NCBI GenBank assembly: GCA_945876925.1
Contig: CAMCQD010000015.1
Coordinates: 1 to 11,703, forward strand
Length of the DNA stretch: 11,703 bases
From: an uncultured Dermatophilus sp.
Lineage (GTDB): Bacteria; Actinomycetota; Actinomycetes; Actinomycetales; Dermatophilaceae
Direction: 5' to 3'
Part shown: one piece after another, positions 11,159 to 11,703 of the stretch
Position numbering within the stretch: position 1 is the stretch's first letter
How the letters are laid out: every line of letters begins with the position of its first letter
Program-made: the position numbers and the translations under genes
Notes under the pieces: model-generated
The model's database searches: none
The model's input: the letters and a program-made list of their open reading frames with translations, nothing else
What the model was told of the DNA's origin: nothing

Positions 11159-11703
11159 GTGATCGCCCTATCGCATGTGACCCAGCGTTACGGTCGCACT
11201 GTCGTCTTCGAGGATGTGAGCCTGACGCTGGGCGGTCCGGGAGTGACCCTCATCCTCGGCCCCAACGGCTCGGGAAAGACGACGCTCGTGCGGTGCCTGC
11301 TCGGACTCGAGCCCATTCAGGGCGAGATCACCTGGGATGGCGAGCCGTTCCGCCCCGCAGAACGCCGGGCCTATCCGGTATTCGACGATGTGCCGTTCTA
11401 TCCGCGCCTGACCGGAAGGCAGAATCTGCTCCTGCTATCCCCCGGCGCTGCGGGAAAACCCTCGCCTTTCGTAGACGATCACCTGCTGAAAGCGCGCGTC
11501 AGCTCGTATTCGTACGGGCAGCGCAAACGCCTCGCGCTCGCTGCGGCGCTGGGCAGCGGCGCGACGACCCTGCTCCTGGACGAGCCGACCAACGGGCTGG
11601 ACGCCGATGGCCTGAGCACGCTACGGGAAACGATGAGCCAGTCCGCCCCGGCCCGGTCATACCTGGTGACCAGCCACCAGACCGGTTTCTTCGCCGGCCT
11701 GGC
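11159..11703 (+). CDS. ABC transporter ATP-binding protein, C-terminus outside window
   Basis: The GTG at 11159 follows AAGGAG (11149-11154) at 4 bases, and the frame is open to the right edge (181 complete codons). It is a nucleotide-binding domain: Walker A GPNGSGKT (34-41), signature SYGQ (118-121) in place of the usual SGGQ, Walker B TLLLDEP (137-143) with Glu142, D-loop GLD and the switch His173. YPRLTGRQNL (81-90) resembles the helical start in BcrA/drug-resistance-type exporters. Two details are unusual. The expected Q-loop glutamine position reads VFDD, with Asp. The stretch from there to the signature is also about a dozen residues shorter than is common, giving a compact helical subdomain. 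No membrane segment is encoded in the visible part, so the permease is probably a separate gene just outside the window. Nearness to the secreted 196-residue protein suggests export of, or immunity to, it; the substrate is not shown. Confidence 0.9.
   Translation, partial: MIALSHVTQRYGRTVVFEDVSLTLGGPGVTLILGPNGSGKTTLVRCLLGLEPIQGEITWDGEPFRPAERRAYPVFDDVPFYPRLTGRQNLLLLSPGAAGKPSPFVDDHLLKARVSSYSYGQRKRLALAAALGSGATTLLLDEPTNGLDADGLSTLRETMSQSAPARSYLVTSHQTGFFAGL

Overview
The window reads as chromosomal DNA of a high-GC Gram-positive actinobacterium. Most codons end in G or C, the hairpin terminators lack a clear U-tract, Shine-Dalgarno sites are strong, and the single-chain acyl-CoA carboxylase and the TruB/RbfA variants are of actinobacterial type. 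I cannot name a genus with confidence. Five confident genes are housekeeping or clear family members: a partial paiB-like flavin-binding protein, a giant carboxylase, rbfA, truB and a partial ABC-transporter ATPase. Three genes encode exported proteins of uncertain role.

Layout, left to right. Positions 1-463 (minus) hold the N-terminal 154 residues of a PaiB/FMN-binding family protein. It diverges from a 1831-residue biotin-dependent carboxylase (619-6114, plus) with the order biotin carboxylase, biotin carrier, central region, carboxyltransferase. A 14-bp hairpin closes that unit. Next comes a gene-free 422-base stretch, then two plus-strand genes with visibly lower GC than the carboxylase: a secreted permuted-papain-fold (YiiX/YycO-like) hydrolase (6537-7277) and a lipoprotein (7398-8972). 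They are separated by an elaborate nested hairpin. The lipoprotein frame is odd: after about residue 400 it runs antisense into the end of truB, so its 3' end is probably broken or lacks its stop.

On the minus strand, rbfA (10185-9676) and truB (9668-8700) form a 7-base-spaced pair for ribosome and tRNA maturation. They are cut off from the infB and ribF genes that often flank them. Diverging to the right is a 196-residue secreted protein (10499-11089) with an acidic spacer and a strongly basic, Trp/Tyr-containing, cysteine-free C-terminal module. A 13-bp hairpin follows and then, within 70 bases, an ABC-transporter ATPase that leaves the window.

The carboxylase would make malonyl-type CoA for lipid synthesis, and RbfA/TruB mature 16S rRNA and tRNA. 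The most interesting part is the 196-residue secreted protein, hairpin and ABC ATPase arrangement at the right edge, which has the layout of a secreted peptide or toxin with its own transport or immunity system. The two exported-protein genes left of truB, with their structured spacer and damaged 3' end, look like accessory DNA inserted between conserved genes.
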